A stretch of 64,000 nucleotides of DNA from Lojkania enalia (lineage: Eukaryota; Ascomycota; Dothideomycetes; Pleosporales), in the NCBI GenBank assembly GCA_010094045.1, contig ML986629.1, forward strand, positions 217,952 to 281,951, given 5' to 3'. The first letter of the stretch is position 1, and the number at the start of each line of letters is the position of its first letter. The position numbers were made by a program, and so were the translations under genes. Shown here one piece after another: positions 47,195 to 59,869 of the stretch. Under the pieces are notes generated by a model. It was given only the letters and a program-made list of their open reading frames with translations. It searched no databases and was not told the origin of the DNA.

Positions 47195-48226
47195 CTAGAA
47201 AATGCCCGGCAGAATGACGAATCGCTTCCGCTTATACTTATCGCCAAACTCTTTCCGGTACCGTCGCTCCTTCTTCTTAGCCCAGAGTGCCATGGTGTAA
47301 AACGCGACCGCGGTGAATAGCACAGAGCTCAAACTCCAACTCACGAGCGTCATGCCGATCCAAGCCATTGTCTCAAACCAATAGTTCGGGCACGTCACGA
47401 GGTTGAAGCAGAGTCCCTGCGGGATGCCCCGATCAGTGCTGCCTGGTCGCCGTAGGTTCTTTAGCGTATAATGCGTAGACAAGTTTGCCAGCTCGCCGAT
47501 GACGAAGTGCGCAATGCCAATGTATGTGATCACTGGGTTCGAAGGGCGGGCGGTCGGGGCGTTGGGGTTGTAGATCCAGTAGGCCATGTTCAAGCCCGAG
47601 AGCAGCCAGTAGTGTCCGCTGTTCTTGAAGACATTGAAGAATGGCATGGTCGAGGATGAGAAGCGGTGCACGAAGAATGTCTCAAACTCTCGCTTCAGGA
47701 AGTGCAGCATGACCATCATGAAAGAGAGTTTCTGTAACTCCGAGGGAGGGGCTGAGGTTCCATAGATGAACGGGCGGCCATAGTAGAAGAGCGGGTGGAT
47801 GAAGAGCGGACCGAGGTATTCGATGATGAAGACGGTTTTCCAGGCTATCTGCGGTCCTATATTCATCTATTCAGCTACAAGTTTAAGAGCATAAAAGCAT
47901 ACTACCACCGACCTAGATCCTTAACGTCGACGGCGCTCTTGTTTCGAAGGCCTGTGTCGTGGACAGTGATCTCGGTTGTTTTGGGGATCGGGGAGCCATC
48001 GCTGCCTTTCGTGACCCTCAATCGATTAATATTAAACTTGGAAGCGGCCGCAATCTTCTGGAATATCTCCGTAGCCGGCGCATCCCGCTCGACGGAGACG
48101 GATTCGGGGAGGTTTTTAATCGGCTTGCCTGTGGAAGTGAAACGTCAGCACACATCATGCAACGCCGAGCCCCAGTTGATACCCACCACGAGGCCTAATA
48201 ACTAGTGAAATGGCGTTGGACGACAT
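47195..48226 (-). CDS. TSC13: Very-long-chain (trans-2,3) enoyl-CoA reductase
   Basis: Three exons, 48226-48187, 48128-47913 and 47856-47195, with introns of 58 and 56 nt, give 305 residues. The spliced N-terminus is a ubiquitin-like region ('SLVIRPRGKPIKNLPESV', 'KFNINRLRVTKGSDGSPIP') typical of TSC13. The steroid 5-alpha-reductase-type membrane domain follows with 'KREFETFFVHRFSSSTMPFF', 'NLVTCPNYWFETMAWIG' and the C-terminal 'RYRKEFGDKYKRKRFVILPG'. The enzyme performs the last reduction of each fatty-acid elongation cycle in the ER, feeding sphingolipid synthesis. The NYWFE block contains the conserved catalytic-region Tyr. All joints restore family text, so confidence is high. Confidence 0.96.
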
Positions 48227-48831
48227 TGGTAACGCTCTAAAGAAGGGCTGAGCGTCAAGTCCGTCAAGTCTACGACGTTGAGGGCAGCGTTCAATGTGCG
48301 GGTCTCCTTGGCGGATCGCTCCAAACACCTTACTTTAAACGGCTAGCCCTACGGACCGAAATCATCAGATGGCCACCGGCACACCCGACTGGGACTATGA
48401 CATCTCAAGTCATAGAAATCACAGTTCCTCGACTCCAAACTTGACTGTCAGGACTCGTGTCAATGTCGTGAAATCTCTGGTCAACGATACGCTACACTAT
48501 GATTTCACGCTCAGGTGTAGAACAATTCCAGGAACCGCATTTCGCCCTAGTTTAAAATACACTAAAGCGTAATTACAGCCGGTTCATGAATCTAGACTAC
48601 TTTTGGGTGATAGAAGACTCATATACGGCATGCTCCTTCGACCTGAGCATGCATAAGCGGCCTTCATCCTTGCAAAACATCTCCCACCGCAGAGTGGTAG
48701 CTGGTCCTTTAAGAGGGGCTTGGAAGGAAAGGCCGCCCCTGAATAGCGACCGGGACTACCGAACCTAAATGCCCTGCCTGCCTAGCCCTGCACCATGGCT
48801 ATAGCTAGTCATGAATCATAGCAAAAGTCTT
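48227..48831. other. Intergenic region between TSC13 and the tetraspanin gene
   Basis: 605 bases with the promoter of the minus-strand TSC13 and the 3' UTR of the tetraspanin gene. Short plus-strand frames here have no features. Confidence 0.45.
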
Positions 48832-49904
48832 TCAATTCCTCGACCAGTCATTCTCGATAGCTGGATGTGGGCGCTCTTCCTCCTGGCTAGGGTCTGGAAG
48901 CGCATTTCTCACGTGCTGTATCCCTTCGTCAACGGCGCGCTCAGGAGCATGTTCTTCCTCCTCACTATCACTAGGCTCAGCGGCGACGCGATCCGAGTAG
49001 CGGTTGAAATTGGGAAGATAGTCTATTGCACGTCGTCGAGAGTTGTTAGTAGTGCCTTGCTCTTCATCGATAAAGAGACGCGAGACGCGATCTGGAAGGG
49101 CACGGCGGAGCCAGGGTGTATGTTGAGGAAATACGATAATTGCAAACTATCAAGTCTTGTCAGCGCAATCGCTCTGGATTCTTAACGCTACCAGCCTTGT
49201 TTACCTGCCACACAAAAACTAGCCCGACAACGCCCATCAAGATGCCCGCCATGTTCTGTTCTTCAGCCTTCCACGGCTTGATGCAACCGACGGTGCGGCC
49301 GAACGCATTTTCACATGAATAAGCATCATGGCTGCGATCAGGGAATGGCCACGCCCGATCGTGCGAGTTCAGGAGCCCACAGCAGTTGAAGGCGTTCTGT
49401 ATGACCCGGACCGCCTCTTCGTCCTTGGTCGTGTATAATCTCTGCCATCTATTCCTAAGGCTACAATCGAGACCTGAAGGTGGAGCAGCATGTGTGCCAA
49501 GGAGGGTGATGACGACCGTCGAATAAATGAAAATGATGGTGTTGGCGATTATAATAAGCGGAGGGCGAGGTGTTTGGCCGCGAGGGATCCTCTCGCGTCT
49601 TTCTTGACGCCTCGTGAGGTCGTAGGCCGTCTCCAGGACCAACCCGGCAAGAACGGGTAGAACGGTGGTGAAAAAGGAAAGAACTCGAGGAATCGGAATT
49701 GACAGGCTATTCGCGCGGAAAGAGGCATAACTATAGTCGTCAGCAAAAGAATGCCGAATATGATAGAGAAGGCCATGTTACCCAGCGAGTGCTGTGGCGA
49801 AAATAAGGTACTATTGAGACATTTAGCAAGAACCAACTGGAAAGAATCCCCGCACACACCACAATGCTCACGAAAGTAATGATCTGCTTTCTTGTGTAAG
49901 CCAT
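48832..49904 (-). CDS. Fungal tetraspanin (Tsp3-like)
   Basis: Three exons, 49904-49834, 49730-49205 and 49146-48832, give 303 residues. The model starts 'MAYTRKQIITFVSIVVCAGI', continues 'RANSLSIPIPRVLSFFTTVL' across the first joint and reaches a third membrane span near 'LIIIANTIIFIYSTVVITL'. The large loop carries the tetraspanin CCG motif ('AFNCCGLLNSHDRAWPFPD') with paired Cys further on ('YSCENAFGRTVGCIKPW'). The fourth span is 'GILMGVVGLVFVWQ/FAIIV'. A charged 85-residue cytosolic tail follows, encoded by exon 3. Both introns have a CTGAC branch site 10-15 bases before the acceptor. The first donor (gttctt) is weak, so the exact end of exon 1 is uncertain by a few residues. Role: organising membrane microdomains; the specific function is unknown. 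Confidence 0.85.
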
Positions 49905-50862
49905 AATTGGAGGTACAGTAGGTGTTTTCGTCTAGCTATCGGTAGAGTATGGCTTCATGAGGATTCGATTCCTAGCAGATGGTGAATCCTAGAAGGTGAG
50001 GTGAGAGAGTTAGTCAAGGAGGAGGGCAACGGTGAAGGTCACAGGCTACGCGGGTGAGTTTGTGGGGGGCTGTTGTGGTGAGCACTTGCGTCCATATCCA
50101 GCCTTGTGCACAATTCTCCGCACACCGGCAGAGTGGTCGCGAGTGAGCTGACACGGAGGGGTCGACGCATCCCTGGAGAAAAACCAAATGAGCCCTAAGC
50201 TAGAGCTCCCACATTCTACTTGCGTATCGACGCAGTCTTACAAGGCGGAGTAGGTCCCGTTGGTGAATGAGAGACACCGATTGGCGAGCGGGGGGTTTTT
50301 GAGGGCCAGGCTAGGGGCATTGCTTATTTCCGTCTTTCTCGTGATGCTTCTATAACATCCAAGTCTTATCGTTGTATACCTTCAGAAAGATAGTTTCGCG
50401 GGCACGAGCTAAGCCAAGGCAGGTGAAGAAAGTACACCCTGGAGGAGTGGGAGCGAGATGCGGTCGGATCCTCATCTCACATTGTAAGTCGTTACTCAGC
50501 GACGTGTACGGAGTGAAGTGATTGGAATGCACCGCCTGTAAGGTCCGAGGCCCCGAGCGCCATTTATGGTCCGTGCATCGGGCTCTTCTTCTACAATACT
50601 AGTCGCATGTCGACCTCGGACTACGACTTATGGTAGATGCAGTCCATGGGAATTCTGCACTATTCAGACATTATGCACGCATGATACTTAGATGCAGATT
50701 TGTACACGAACATTGCATCCCCGTTTTTCCCATTAAGATTGCGGATTCGCGATGTGCGTGCACAACTCCGCTTCCAAGACGCAATCAGCGTTCACATAAA
50801 ATGATACCTTAGTATGCCCTTCCACAGACCAGTAGCCAAACTGAATCAACTTACAAACAATC
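49905..50862. other. Divergent intergenic region
   Basis: 958 bases between the tetraspanin start (-) and an uncharacterised ORF (+). It holds their promoters; no repeat or RNA gene was recognised. Confidence 0.4.
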
Positions 50863-51510
50863 ATGCCTTTCCCTTTTAGACTTCTGGACTGGGCTGTCAT
50901 GCATCATCTAGAAATGAGTAAGCTTAATAAACCTAGACCTCGCTCCAAGCTATCAAAATCGCCCACGCTCGCCGGATCTTCATCATTGACTGAAGAATCA
51001 GCCCCTCCATATAAAGCCAGCCTCGAGGTAACGCCCCCTGAAATTATGGACCTCAACAAAATGATAACCCCAATTGAGACGGATGTAGGGCCCTCAGGTA
51101 TTTCAGTGAAGAACGCACGGATACCCCATCACCTTGTAGCGATTAATCCAGAAATCGTAAGTATAGCAGCTCGTGAGCACCAATATGGTATGTATTCTAG
51201 TCCGAGAAGGCAGGACAGTGTTTATTCAACCAGGTCATTTGCAGAGAGTCGTAAATCTTCGAGATTAGGGCAAACAGGAAAGTCCAGTCTTAAATCCGCG
51301 GCTGTAAAGGCTGCCACTGTGGACATTGCATATTCTAGGCTAAATAATCGGGGACTTATCCACTATAAGACTGGGAAGCGAATAAAATACCTCCCTAAAG
51401 TTTCGCCGTTGGCCATTGCCAACCTTCGAGCTGAATTTAAGCATAGCGACGATGATTCGCCTGTGGTGTATTTAGATGAGAATTGCGATATTTGGACGGG
51501 CGGGAGATAG
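50863..51510 (+). CDS. Hypothetical protein, 215 residues
   Basis: One open frame from ATG 50863 ('MPFPFRLLDWAVMHHLEMSK') to TAG at 51508. It is rich in Ser, Lys and Arg, has no signal peptide or membrane span, and has several SP/TP sites in the first half. The C-terminal part ('GLIHYKTGKRIKYLPKVSPL', 'FKHSDDDSPVVYLDENCDIW') looks ordered. No family is recognised. The absence of stops next to an AT-rich, decayed region favours a real gene. It is the last intact-looking gene before the RIP-affected block. Confidence 0.45.
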   Translation: MPFPFRLLDWAVMHHLEMSKLNKPRPRSKLSKSPTLAGSSSLTEESAPPYKASLEVTPPEIMDLNKMITPIETDVGPSGISVKNARIPHHLVAINPEIVSIAAREHQYGMYSSPRRQDSVYSTRSFAESRKSSRLGQTGKSSLKSAAVKAATVDIAYSRLNNRGLIHYKTGKRIKYLPKVSPLAIANLRAEFKHSDDDSPVVYLDENCDIWTGGR

Positions 51511-52110
51511 TGAGTGTCGCTGGGCGTTTCTTTGCATTCGATATGATTTTGACGAGCTATGGTCATACGGGATAGGTCTCCAAAATGTTTTTTACGATAT
51601 GCTCAGAAGACTTCGCATGATCTAGCATATCAAGTAGATGCGCTACGCGTCTATCCTGTTGAAATCTAGTGAGATGTATCACAGTAGTTGGAAAACTGAA
51701 CATAACATGTAAGTAATGAACTACTTTTCCTCCGAGCCCTATGAATATAATGATTTGAAAACCCTGACGGAATATGAAGTTTATATCCTTACTAAGCCCC
51801 AACATCTACCCATCGATTATTCACGACGGGTTACATCGTCTTTCAGAACCACCAAATATGCTGGTCTTGAAGCAAGCATGCCAGCATATCAATTTATATA
51901 TTACATTCTACAATAATATATCTTTGAGTAGTGCGTAACTTTGTTGTCAGACTGCACCACTAGCATAATATTCCCACAACCGCTTCTCACGAGTTTCACA
52001 ATTCCCATAGAGTCTTGCGCCCATCATAATGAAAGCCCTCCCCCTTTCTCCTTAAACACTCTCACGTAAAATTCCTAGATTAGACAATATTTTTCGCCCT
52101 GAATTCTACG
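51511..52110. other. Transition region, no gene recognised
   Basis: 600 bases between the last intact-looking gene and the decayed ORF at the edge of the AT-rich block. Short frames only. Confidence 0.4.
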
Positions 52111-52635
52111 ATGAAGAACTTCCGCTTCGCACCAATCGTAACCTCTTCCCTCACCGGCAGAAACGCTCCAAGCAGAGCACGAAAGCCAGCCAGTTCTTCC
52201 GCTTTTACCATCTGTTCCTAAATCCAAGCTTATCCCCGAGTTTCGGGCCACCCAGCCTCACTCACATTTGCAACCTTTAGTCCTAATCCTAAAGAGCACT
52301 TCGTAAGTTTCGAAGCTGATTTTGGAAGTTTGCCGCCGATGAGGAAGCTTCTGACTTTTGAAAAGCGATTAGGATGGCTAGAACGATCGTCAAGCATTCC
52401 TTTCCATGAGAATGAGGGAGTTTAAACTAAGGATGAAGAATGCCGAGAGGATAGGGGTTGGGACGAGGCAAAATACTTGAAGAATATGTTGGCGTTAGCC
52501 ATTCACCCTACCGCGCAAATTACTAGATATTCTACATTAATAAGCCAAGAGAAGCTAGATGGTGAGCTATGAAAGTCTCTGATTTATAGCAATGGTAAAG
52601 AGATTGTTCCCGAGGCGTTTCCTTAGTTGATTTAG
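52111..52635 (+). pseudogene. Decayed ORF at the edge of the RIP-affected block, unknown family
   Basis: A single plus-strand frame from ATG 52111 reads protein-like text ('FATFSPNPKEHFVSFEADFG', 'LLTFEKRLGWLERSSSIPFH', 'WDEAKYLKNMLALAIHPTAQ') but is interrupted at 52219 (TAA), 52423 (TAA), 52570 (TGA), 52624 (TAG) and 52633 (TAG). All are compatible with C-to-T or G-to-A change from Gln, Arg or Trp codons. The damage is lighter than in the transposons beyond, as expected for RIP leaking from neighbouring repeats. I do not recognise the protein. Confidence 0.5.
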
Positions 52636-53202
52636 GTGTGGACATATATAGGTAAGCGGGCTTTTTGTCCTACATCAGAAAGTTCCCGCTTTCACCTTCT
52701 ACCTTCTAAGAAGCAGTCTTACAATATCGTGTTTGTTGTGCCTTACCTGTAAGTGACCCTCTGCTTAGAACACTGTCTTAATATCACTTTCTAAGACGTT
52801 TGTCCTTGCTACCTACTAACGTCCTCCTATACTAGTCTGCGGACGATGTGTCTAGGTATAAATATCGCGACTCTTCTATAAATTATGTTAAAATCCTACT
52901 TGCACTATATAATACCGTATTACTTTTAGATTCTGAATATTTTATATATCTCATATAATTTCGTCTCTCTTATCTTACGCGACCTTCCTAAATTTTATAA
53001 ATAGGCCTATATAATACTTTATATTGTTTACCGCTTTTATCGAATTATCCTATAAATATATAGAAGAAAGTTGCTAGAGGAAGTTAATTAAAATGTAAAA
53101 TATAAGTCCTATAATATTCTATTACTAGGCCTTATAATTTTAACCCAACTAGACTATAACTTAGTAATTATATAGTTAAAATATATATAGCTATATATTT
53201 TT

Positions 53203-53272
53203 ATATAACGTATTCTACTATTAAAGTAGCTAAACTATTAAAGCGGCCACTTTTTCTTAGTATTACAAATAC
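53203..53272 (+). repeat. Left terminal inverted repeat of Fot1-type copy 1
   Basis: Matches the reverse complement of 61871-61940 over about 70 bases with scattered C/T-type differences. An internal direct duplication ('actattaaagtagctaa', then 'actattaaagcggcc') is visible. Confidence 0.8.
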
Positions 53273-53956
53273 TACGTACGAACTATAATAAATCTACAAT
53301 ACGACCTTCTATTAATTTAACAAGAAGGTAGAATTAAGCTTACCTTATAGGCGTATAAATTAGGCTAGTTTAAGAATATATAACGTACTACTATAGCTTT
53401 TAATATATAATATTAATAACTCTCTACTCGACTTTATAGAATTACGTTTCGCTCTTATATACAACTAAATTGCTAGAAGCTTATAGTAACCAAAAAATAA
53501 ACAATCGTATAATATATTCTTAACCTTAATTTACAAGAATTTACGCCCTAGTTATATAAGGTAGTAGATATAGCAGATAAACTATTAGGCGTATATAGTA
53601 GAATATTTATAGAAAAGAATTAGTCTAAATAATTTATAGCGCGTATAAATAAGCTTAATACAGCCTTTAATTAAGTAAAAGATTGCTAAAGAATAAAATA
53701 AGAGAATTTAAAGGTTATTAATATATAGTTTAAGCTTATATAGAATATAATTATAAAATATAGTATATATAATAATAATATCTACAACTTTAATAAGATA
53801 GACTTTTAGATAAGTATTATTAGTATTATAAAGGTTATTATAGGTTTAGAATATTATATAAAGCCTACTCTTATATAGCTAGATAATTATAAGTAGATTA
53901 TAGTTATCTAGAGTATTTATACTACTATATACGCGACCCCGCTATTTATTATCTAT

Positions 53957-54325
53957 TATTATAGGCATCTTTACTAGAACCTCTATACTAGACCCGATTG
54001 AGATTTAGGACTCTATATAGCTAGAAGAATAAGGCTAGTATAAGGTATATAACGTGCTTAGTAGCTTAGCTAATTAAGCAACTAAGTATACTTAGTAGCT
54101 TAGTTAACTAAATAACTGAGCAGGAAAATAATAAGGGAACTAAATTATATTTAATAACCTTACAACTCTAATCTTTATAGCTCTTTATAGTTAACTTAAA
54201 TATCCTTCGCATACCCTACTTATATACTTCTATTATAAATTTATAAGAATAATATACTTTATAGTATATAATTACTCTTAGTTATTACCCCGCCCTATAC
54301 TAGACTAATTAAAAGGGCTGTTACA
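53957..54325 (+). repeat. 5' LTR
   Basis: 369 bases beginning TATTATAGGCATC and ending GGCTGTTACA. The terminal TG of a normal LTR appears as TA, consistent with G-to-A mutation. Preceded by the TCTAT duplication. Confidence 0.9.
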
Positions 54326-54559
54326 CTTTAACTACCCTTATAAAGCTAGAAGAAGTAAGACTAGTTAGACTACCCTAGTTATAAGGAAAGAGATACCTTT
54401 AGTAAGTAACGTAGGAAACTCACGTAAGTAGAATATTGGGATTAGCTAGTAAAGCTACCTTTTTAGAGGTAGGTATAATAACTATATTTATAAGAATACA
54501 GAACAAACTAGTATAATAATAGGAATAGCTAGTTCTAGTAGACAAATAGATAAGAAGTC

Positions 54560-55450
54560 TAAAGGAGACTTAGAATAGCCTTCTTAAAAGTTTTAAAGGA
54601 ATATAAGAAATAGTTAATAGTAAATAAGGGATAGAACTTGCGGGAATTATCTAAAAACTCGAATAAGTTGAAAGAGTATTACTAATAACATATTATTAAC
54701 GACGAATTAAACTAGTACTATTTAATAAATTTAACAGAACTAGGTCTAAGTTTAAAGAATTCCTAGTAGTAGTAAGAATCTATATTAATACCAACCTTAA
54801 TATTATTTAATATAAGAACGAGAAAGTACTATTTATAGGAGTATACTTAATAGGTAAACTACTTAACTAGTTCTAGTCCTTCCTAATAGATTTTAAGAAC
54901 TACGCGGAGAAATACTAGAAGAGTAAAACTAAGGTAATATTTACAAGTCTAGTATACTTCTAATAGAAACTCGAACTAGCGTTTAGAGACATCGACGAAG
55001 TATAAGTAGTAGAAGATAGACTTTATAACCTAGTTTAACTAGGATTTATTATCTTATATATATTGAGCTTTTAACAGCTCTTAAATAAAGTTATATAGGA
55101 TAACTATAGTATAATAGTAAAGTTTTATAGAGGATTAAAAATAGAAATAAGAAGAGTAATAATATATATAGAATAACTGCGGGACCTAGCGTTATACTTC
55201 TAACTAGTAAAGAGAATTAATAATAAACTATACTAGTTTAAAAATAAGAAAAGATAAGCGTACTACTAAAGAGCACGCTTCTTAATAAAAACTACCAACA
55301 CGGGCGGACCTATAGATCTAAGTACTACTAGAGAAAAGAAGCCTAAATTATAGGCAACTCAGGAAAAGAAGACTTAGAAAAAAGACATTAAATATTATAA
55401 TTATTAAAAACTAGAATATATAGTAAAGAAATATCGAAGTAAAAAGAAAG
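54560..55450 (+). pseudogene. Gag relic with mutated zinc knuckle
   Basis: Plus-strand relic of a capsid-like region ending at about 55390-55435 in a knuckle-like sequence in which the expected Cys codons read TAT (Tyr), as G-to-A mutation would produce. Multiple stops. Boundaries are approximate. Confidence 0.55.
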
Positions 55451-56499
55451 AAAAAAGAAACTAGCCTATAGAAGACAAACCGTAGGAAGTAGGTAAAGAA
55501 AAACTAGCCGCAACTATAGAATACAAAACCTTATATTAGTCCTTCTATAACAAAGACGAGTATTAAATATACTAACAACTTAAAGAAGCTATAGGATATT
55601 AGCCTTAAAAGAAAATATAACTTACAGTAACGTAGAAATATATAAAAAGATAGTTAGAAGAAGTTTAGGAAATATTAGACGAGGATAAAGAAATAAATAC
55701 CCTATTATAAATAGAAGAAGCTACTACTAGAGTACTAACACCTAAACTAGCACCTAGAGTATATTTTATATACTAATAAGGAATGATCGAGTACGAATAG
55801 GGAACCCCAGCTCTTATAGCTATCTTATAGAAAGAACTACCTATAAGATTCTATAATAAAAATAGACTAGAATAAGATATTATCAACGTTTACAAAGAAT
55901 AGTAAAATACCTACCCTAGAGAAATCCGCTTCTTATACTTCTAAAAATAGATAGAAACTATAAAAGTAGTAGAAGGGTACTTTAATATAATAGACTAGGA
56001 TAGGGCTGCGTATATAATATAGAAAGCAGTAGCCTTCTTACGAAGTAAAGTACTAGTAAAATACTAGATACTAAAAGTATTACGATATAAATAAGAATAG
56101 GACTACTAGATTAGAAAAGATAATAACCCCTATATAAACTAATACCATCTAGTATATTTTAAAATAGTATAGATATCGTATATTAAATAATAGTATAAGG
56201 CCTACTAGAGAAAAAAGGAAAACACAGGCGTATAGCTAAGACGACTAAACGAAGACGAAGTATTAGGAAACCCTGTAAAGTAAGAAGCTATAATAGAATA
56301 GAAAGTTATTAAATAAACCTAAAACTATATAGTATTTAAATCTAAACCTCTATTATCTAAAGTATATATTAGAGGAAGACTATAGTATAAATATCTAGAA
56401 TAGAAATGCCTAAAATATATATCTATAAAAGAAGTAATAGCCTACTAGCCTAAGATAACTTAGTTATATAGGAATATAGGAAAATACTACCTTATAATA

Positions 56500-56770
56500 C
56501 CTAGATAGTACTACAGCTATAGAATATATATACTTATTAATAGTAGAGTAATAAAAAATTTTATAGCTAGTAACTATATTACTAGAAAAAGAATACCTAT
56601 AATATAACTAGAATAACCTTATATAATTTAAACTATAGAAGGGAAAGATTTCTAGAAGAAAGTTATATATACTATAGAACTAGGAGAGTTTGAAATTCTA
56701 GGAACAACCTAACAAGAATAAATATTCTAAATTATAAAGATTACCGACTATAATATTATCCTAGAAATCT
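56500..56770 (+). pseudogene. Retroviral-type aspartic protease relic
   Basis: The frame around 56530-56585 reads 'LINSRVIKNFIASNYI', matching the LIDSGAxxxFI active-site pattern with Asp changed to Asn. Inactive. Confidence 0.55.
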
Positions 56771-57079
56771 TATAGTTAAGAAAAGAAAACCCTTAGATAA
56801 ATTAGCAAACAGGACGAATTATCCTTAAAAACTCTAGCTAACTAATTAAGGAACAACTCGCTATAATAGTAAAAGAAGTAGTAAAAGAATTATTTCTAAT
56901 AGAAAACGTATTATATAGTATATTTAAGGAATACTAACATTTAATAAAACAGCTCTAAGAACTACTATAATATCTACCTAAATACGGAGAATACGATCAC
57001 AAAATTAAATTATAACTAGGGAAAGAACCTAGATATAGACTAATATACAGCCTAATATTAAGAGAAATAGAAGCTCTAG

Positions 57080-57560
57080 AATAATATATAGACGAATACC
57101 TAAAGAAGAGAATAATTAGAGAATTAAACTTACTAGCAGCACACCCTATACTCTTCATAGATAAAAAGGAAACAACCGACCTATAAATATATATCGATTA
57201 TCGTACCTTTAATAATATTATAATTAAGGATCGATATCCTTTACTATTTATTCGTGATTTAAGAAACTAATTAAGAGAAGCTACTATCTTTATAAAATTA
57301 GATATCTAGAACGCGTATTATTAAATCCGTATTAAAGAAGGAGACGAATAGAAAATAGTATTTAAAATAAAAAGAGAACTCTTTAAATATCTAGTTATAC
57401 TATTTAGACTTACTAATATACCAGCTACCTTCTAAAAACGAATTAATAAGGTACTAAGACCCTATCTTAGATAATTCTATATAGTATATTTAGACGATAT
57501 TCTTATATATTTAAAAATAAAATAGGAATATAAGAAATATATTAAACAAGTACTACGCGT
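57080..57560 (+). pseudogene. Reverse transcriptase relic
   Basis: Readable Ty3/Gypsy RT blocks include 'RELNLLAAHPILFIDKK', 'DYRTFNNIIIKDRYPL' and the catalytic 'VYLDDILIYL' at about 57483-57515. At least seven in-frame stops at expected Gln, Trp or Arg positions. Confidence 0.85.
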
Positions 57561-57879
57561 ATTATAAGTAGTAAAACTATACCTTAAAGTAAGAAAGTAT
57601 GAATTCTATACTACGAAAATAGACTACTTAGGATTTATTATCGAACTAGAGTAACTATAAATAGACCTAAACAAATTAGCAGTAATTAGAGACTAGCTAA
57701 CCCTAAAATTAGTTAAAGATATCTAATTCTTTATAGGATTTTATAACTTTTATCAAACCTTTATTAATAATTAGAGTAATATAACTACACCCCTAACTCA
57801 ACTATTAAAGAAAGATATTACCTTTATATAGGGAAACGAATAAGAAAAGGCCTTCTAAGAAGTTAAGAAATAATTTCAG

Positions 57880-58290
57880 CAGGAACCGGTACTAAAACTC
57901 TATAACTCAGAAAAGAAAGCTCTTATAGAAACCGATATATTAGGAACGAGAATAGCTAGAATCCTTATATAAATCTATAATAGGAAATGATATCTAGTAG
58001 TATATTACTTACGAAAACTTATACTAGTAGAGATAAACTATAATATATACGACTAAGAACTCCTAACTATTATAGTATACTTTAAAGAATAGCGTATATA
58101 CCTGTAAAGAGTAAAATAGTAAACTAAAGTCTATTGCGATTATAAAAACCTTACTATTTTCCTTACTACTAAAACTCTTACCCCTAGATAGGTTAGATAG
58201 TTATAAGAACTAGCTACATTTAACTTTAAGATTATCTATATTAATAGAAAATAGAACTGAAGAGTAGACGTACTAAGTAGACTACTAGGA
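57880..58290 (+). pseudogene. RNase H relic
   Basis: Follows RT with 'YYLRKLILVEINYNIYD' then a stop and 'ELLTIIVYFKE', the usual connection to the Gypsy RNase H. Broken by stops. Confidence 0.7.
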
Positions 58291-58499
58291 TACGAGTAAG
58301 AGAAAGGAACTATAGTTATACTACTAAGAAGATAATAAGACGGAAGTATAGTATATAATTACCTATAACTTGCAGTAACAACTATTACTAAAGAAGTAAG
58401 CTAGATAATATTAATTAGATTAGTAATAGATAGGATACCCGAAGAACTCTAAGAATAAGAACTAGAATAGATAGACGGACTACTATACGTCTATAATTA

Positions 58500-59210
58500 A
58501 ATCTATATACTAGTTAAAGTTAGAAAAGAATTTATTAGGTAATTTTATAAAGCCTCTACCTACGGATACTAAGGAACAGAAAAAACGCTAGAACGAATCT
58601 TTAGGGGATTCTACTTTCCTAAAGTAAGGGAATAGGTAAAAAATATATTATAAGAATATATAAACTACTAATAAAATAAACCTAATAGATATATACCTTA
58701 TAGACTATTATAAAATCTAGAAACATCTACTAGATTATAGATAGAAATTATTATAGACTTTATTATTAAGCTACTAAAGTTAAAAGACTACCCTAAGGGA
58801 GAAGTATACAACTCTATTATAACAATTATAGATAGACTTATAAAATATACCTACTTTATCTCCTATAATAAAGTATTACTAGTAGAATAAGTCGTAAACA
58901 CCTTTCTAAAATAGATTATAGTATAGTATAGAGTACTCTAGAAGATAATTATAAACTAAGATACTAAGTTTACTTTAAAGTTTTAGCAGATAATTATAAA
59001 CTTACTAGAAATTAAATATAAAATATCTATAGTATTTTACCTATAAATAGATAGATAGATAGAATAAATAAACTAAATAGTAGAGTAATATTTATAGTAC
59101 TACCTTAACTACAGATAAAATAATTGAGTAATACTACTATTAATAGTATAACTCGCGTATAACAGTACTATATATAGTATAACTAGAGTATTACTATTTA
59201 TAGTAAACTA
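58500..59210 (+). pseudogene. Integrase relic
   Basis: Relics of the N-terminal zinc-binding region and of the D,D,E core ('IIIDFIIKLLKLKDYP', 'SIITIIDRLIKYTYFI', 'LLLIVQLAYNSTIY') in the expected order after RNase H. Many stops. Confidence 0.7.
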
Positions 59211-59569
59211 TAGGTATAAACTAAAAATATATAATACTCTAATTAAAGCAGTATTATAGGCACCCTAAGTATAAGAATAAGTTGAGATTATTTAATAAAC
59301 GTAAAACTTACTAAAGAAAGATCTTTAGTTTCTATAATATACTATAAAGAAATACTATAATAAGAAACGTAAATAACTACCTTACTTTAAGAAGGGAGAA
59401 AAAGTTTAGCTGCTGAGATAAAATATTTAAAGTAAATAACTAAGCAGTAAACTAGACTATATTAAAATCGGACTATATAAGATTAAAAAATAGATGTTAC
59501 CCGTAAACTATTAACTTAAATTACCTACAACTATAAAAATCTACTTAACCTTCTATATTGCGCTTATAG

Positions 59570-59790
59570 AAAAGGCACCTTAAGATGCTGAACTAGTAGT
59601 ATATAATATAGACACGTACGGAGAAGATTAGGAATAGGAAGTTAAGAAAATAATAAGATATAAGATACAAAATAGTAAATAATACTATCTAATAAAATAG
59701 TTAAGAATGGATAAATATAGGAACTTATAGAATAATACCTAAGAGCTAGAAGAAAACCTTAGCCCTACGGCGTTATAGATATATTATAAA
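59570..59790 (+). pseudogene. Chromodomain relic at the pol C-terminus
   Basis: Reads 'EVKKIIRYKIQNSKQYYLIK' and, after two stops, 'ELEENLSPTA', the pattern of a chromodomain (KIL..R...Y.VKW..W....WE...NL). This places the element among chromoviruses. Confidence 0.6.
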
Positions 59791-59869
59791 ACCTAAATTT
59801 ATAAAGGAAATCTAGAGATAGAGTAGTAAGATTAAACGATATTAGCTATATTATAGGAGGCAACTCTAC

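Noticed and set aside
48811..49185. 124-codon plus-strand open frame
   Set aside because: It is antisense to exon 3 of the tetraspanin, which continues the family sequence in phase.
49950..49985. Sequence resembling a tRNA T-arm (GGATTCGATTCC)
   Set aside because: No anticodon arm or acceptor stem of the right length can be folded around it.
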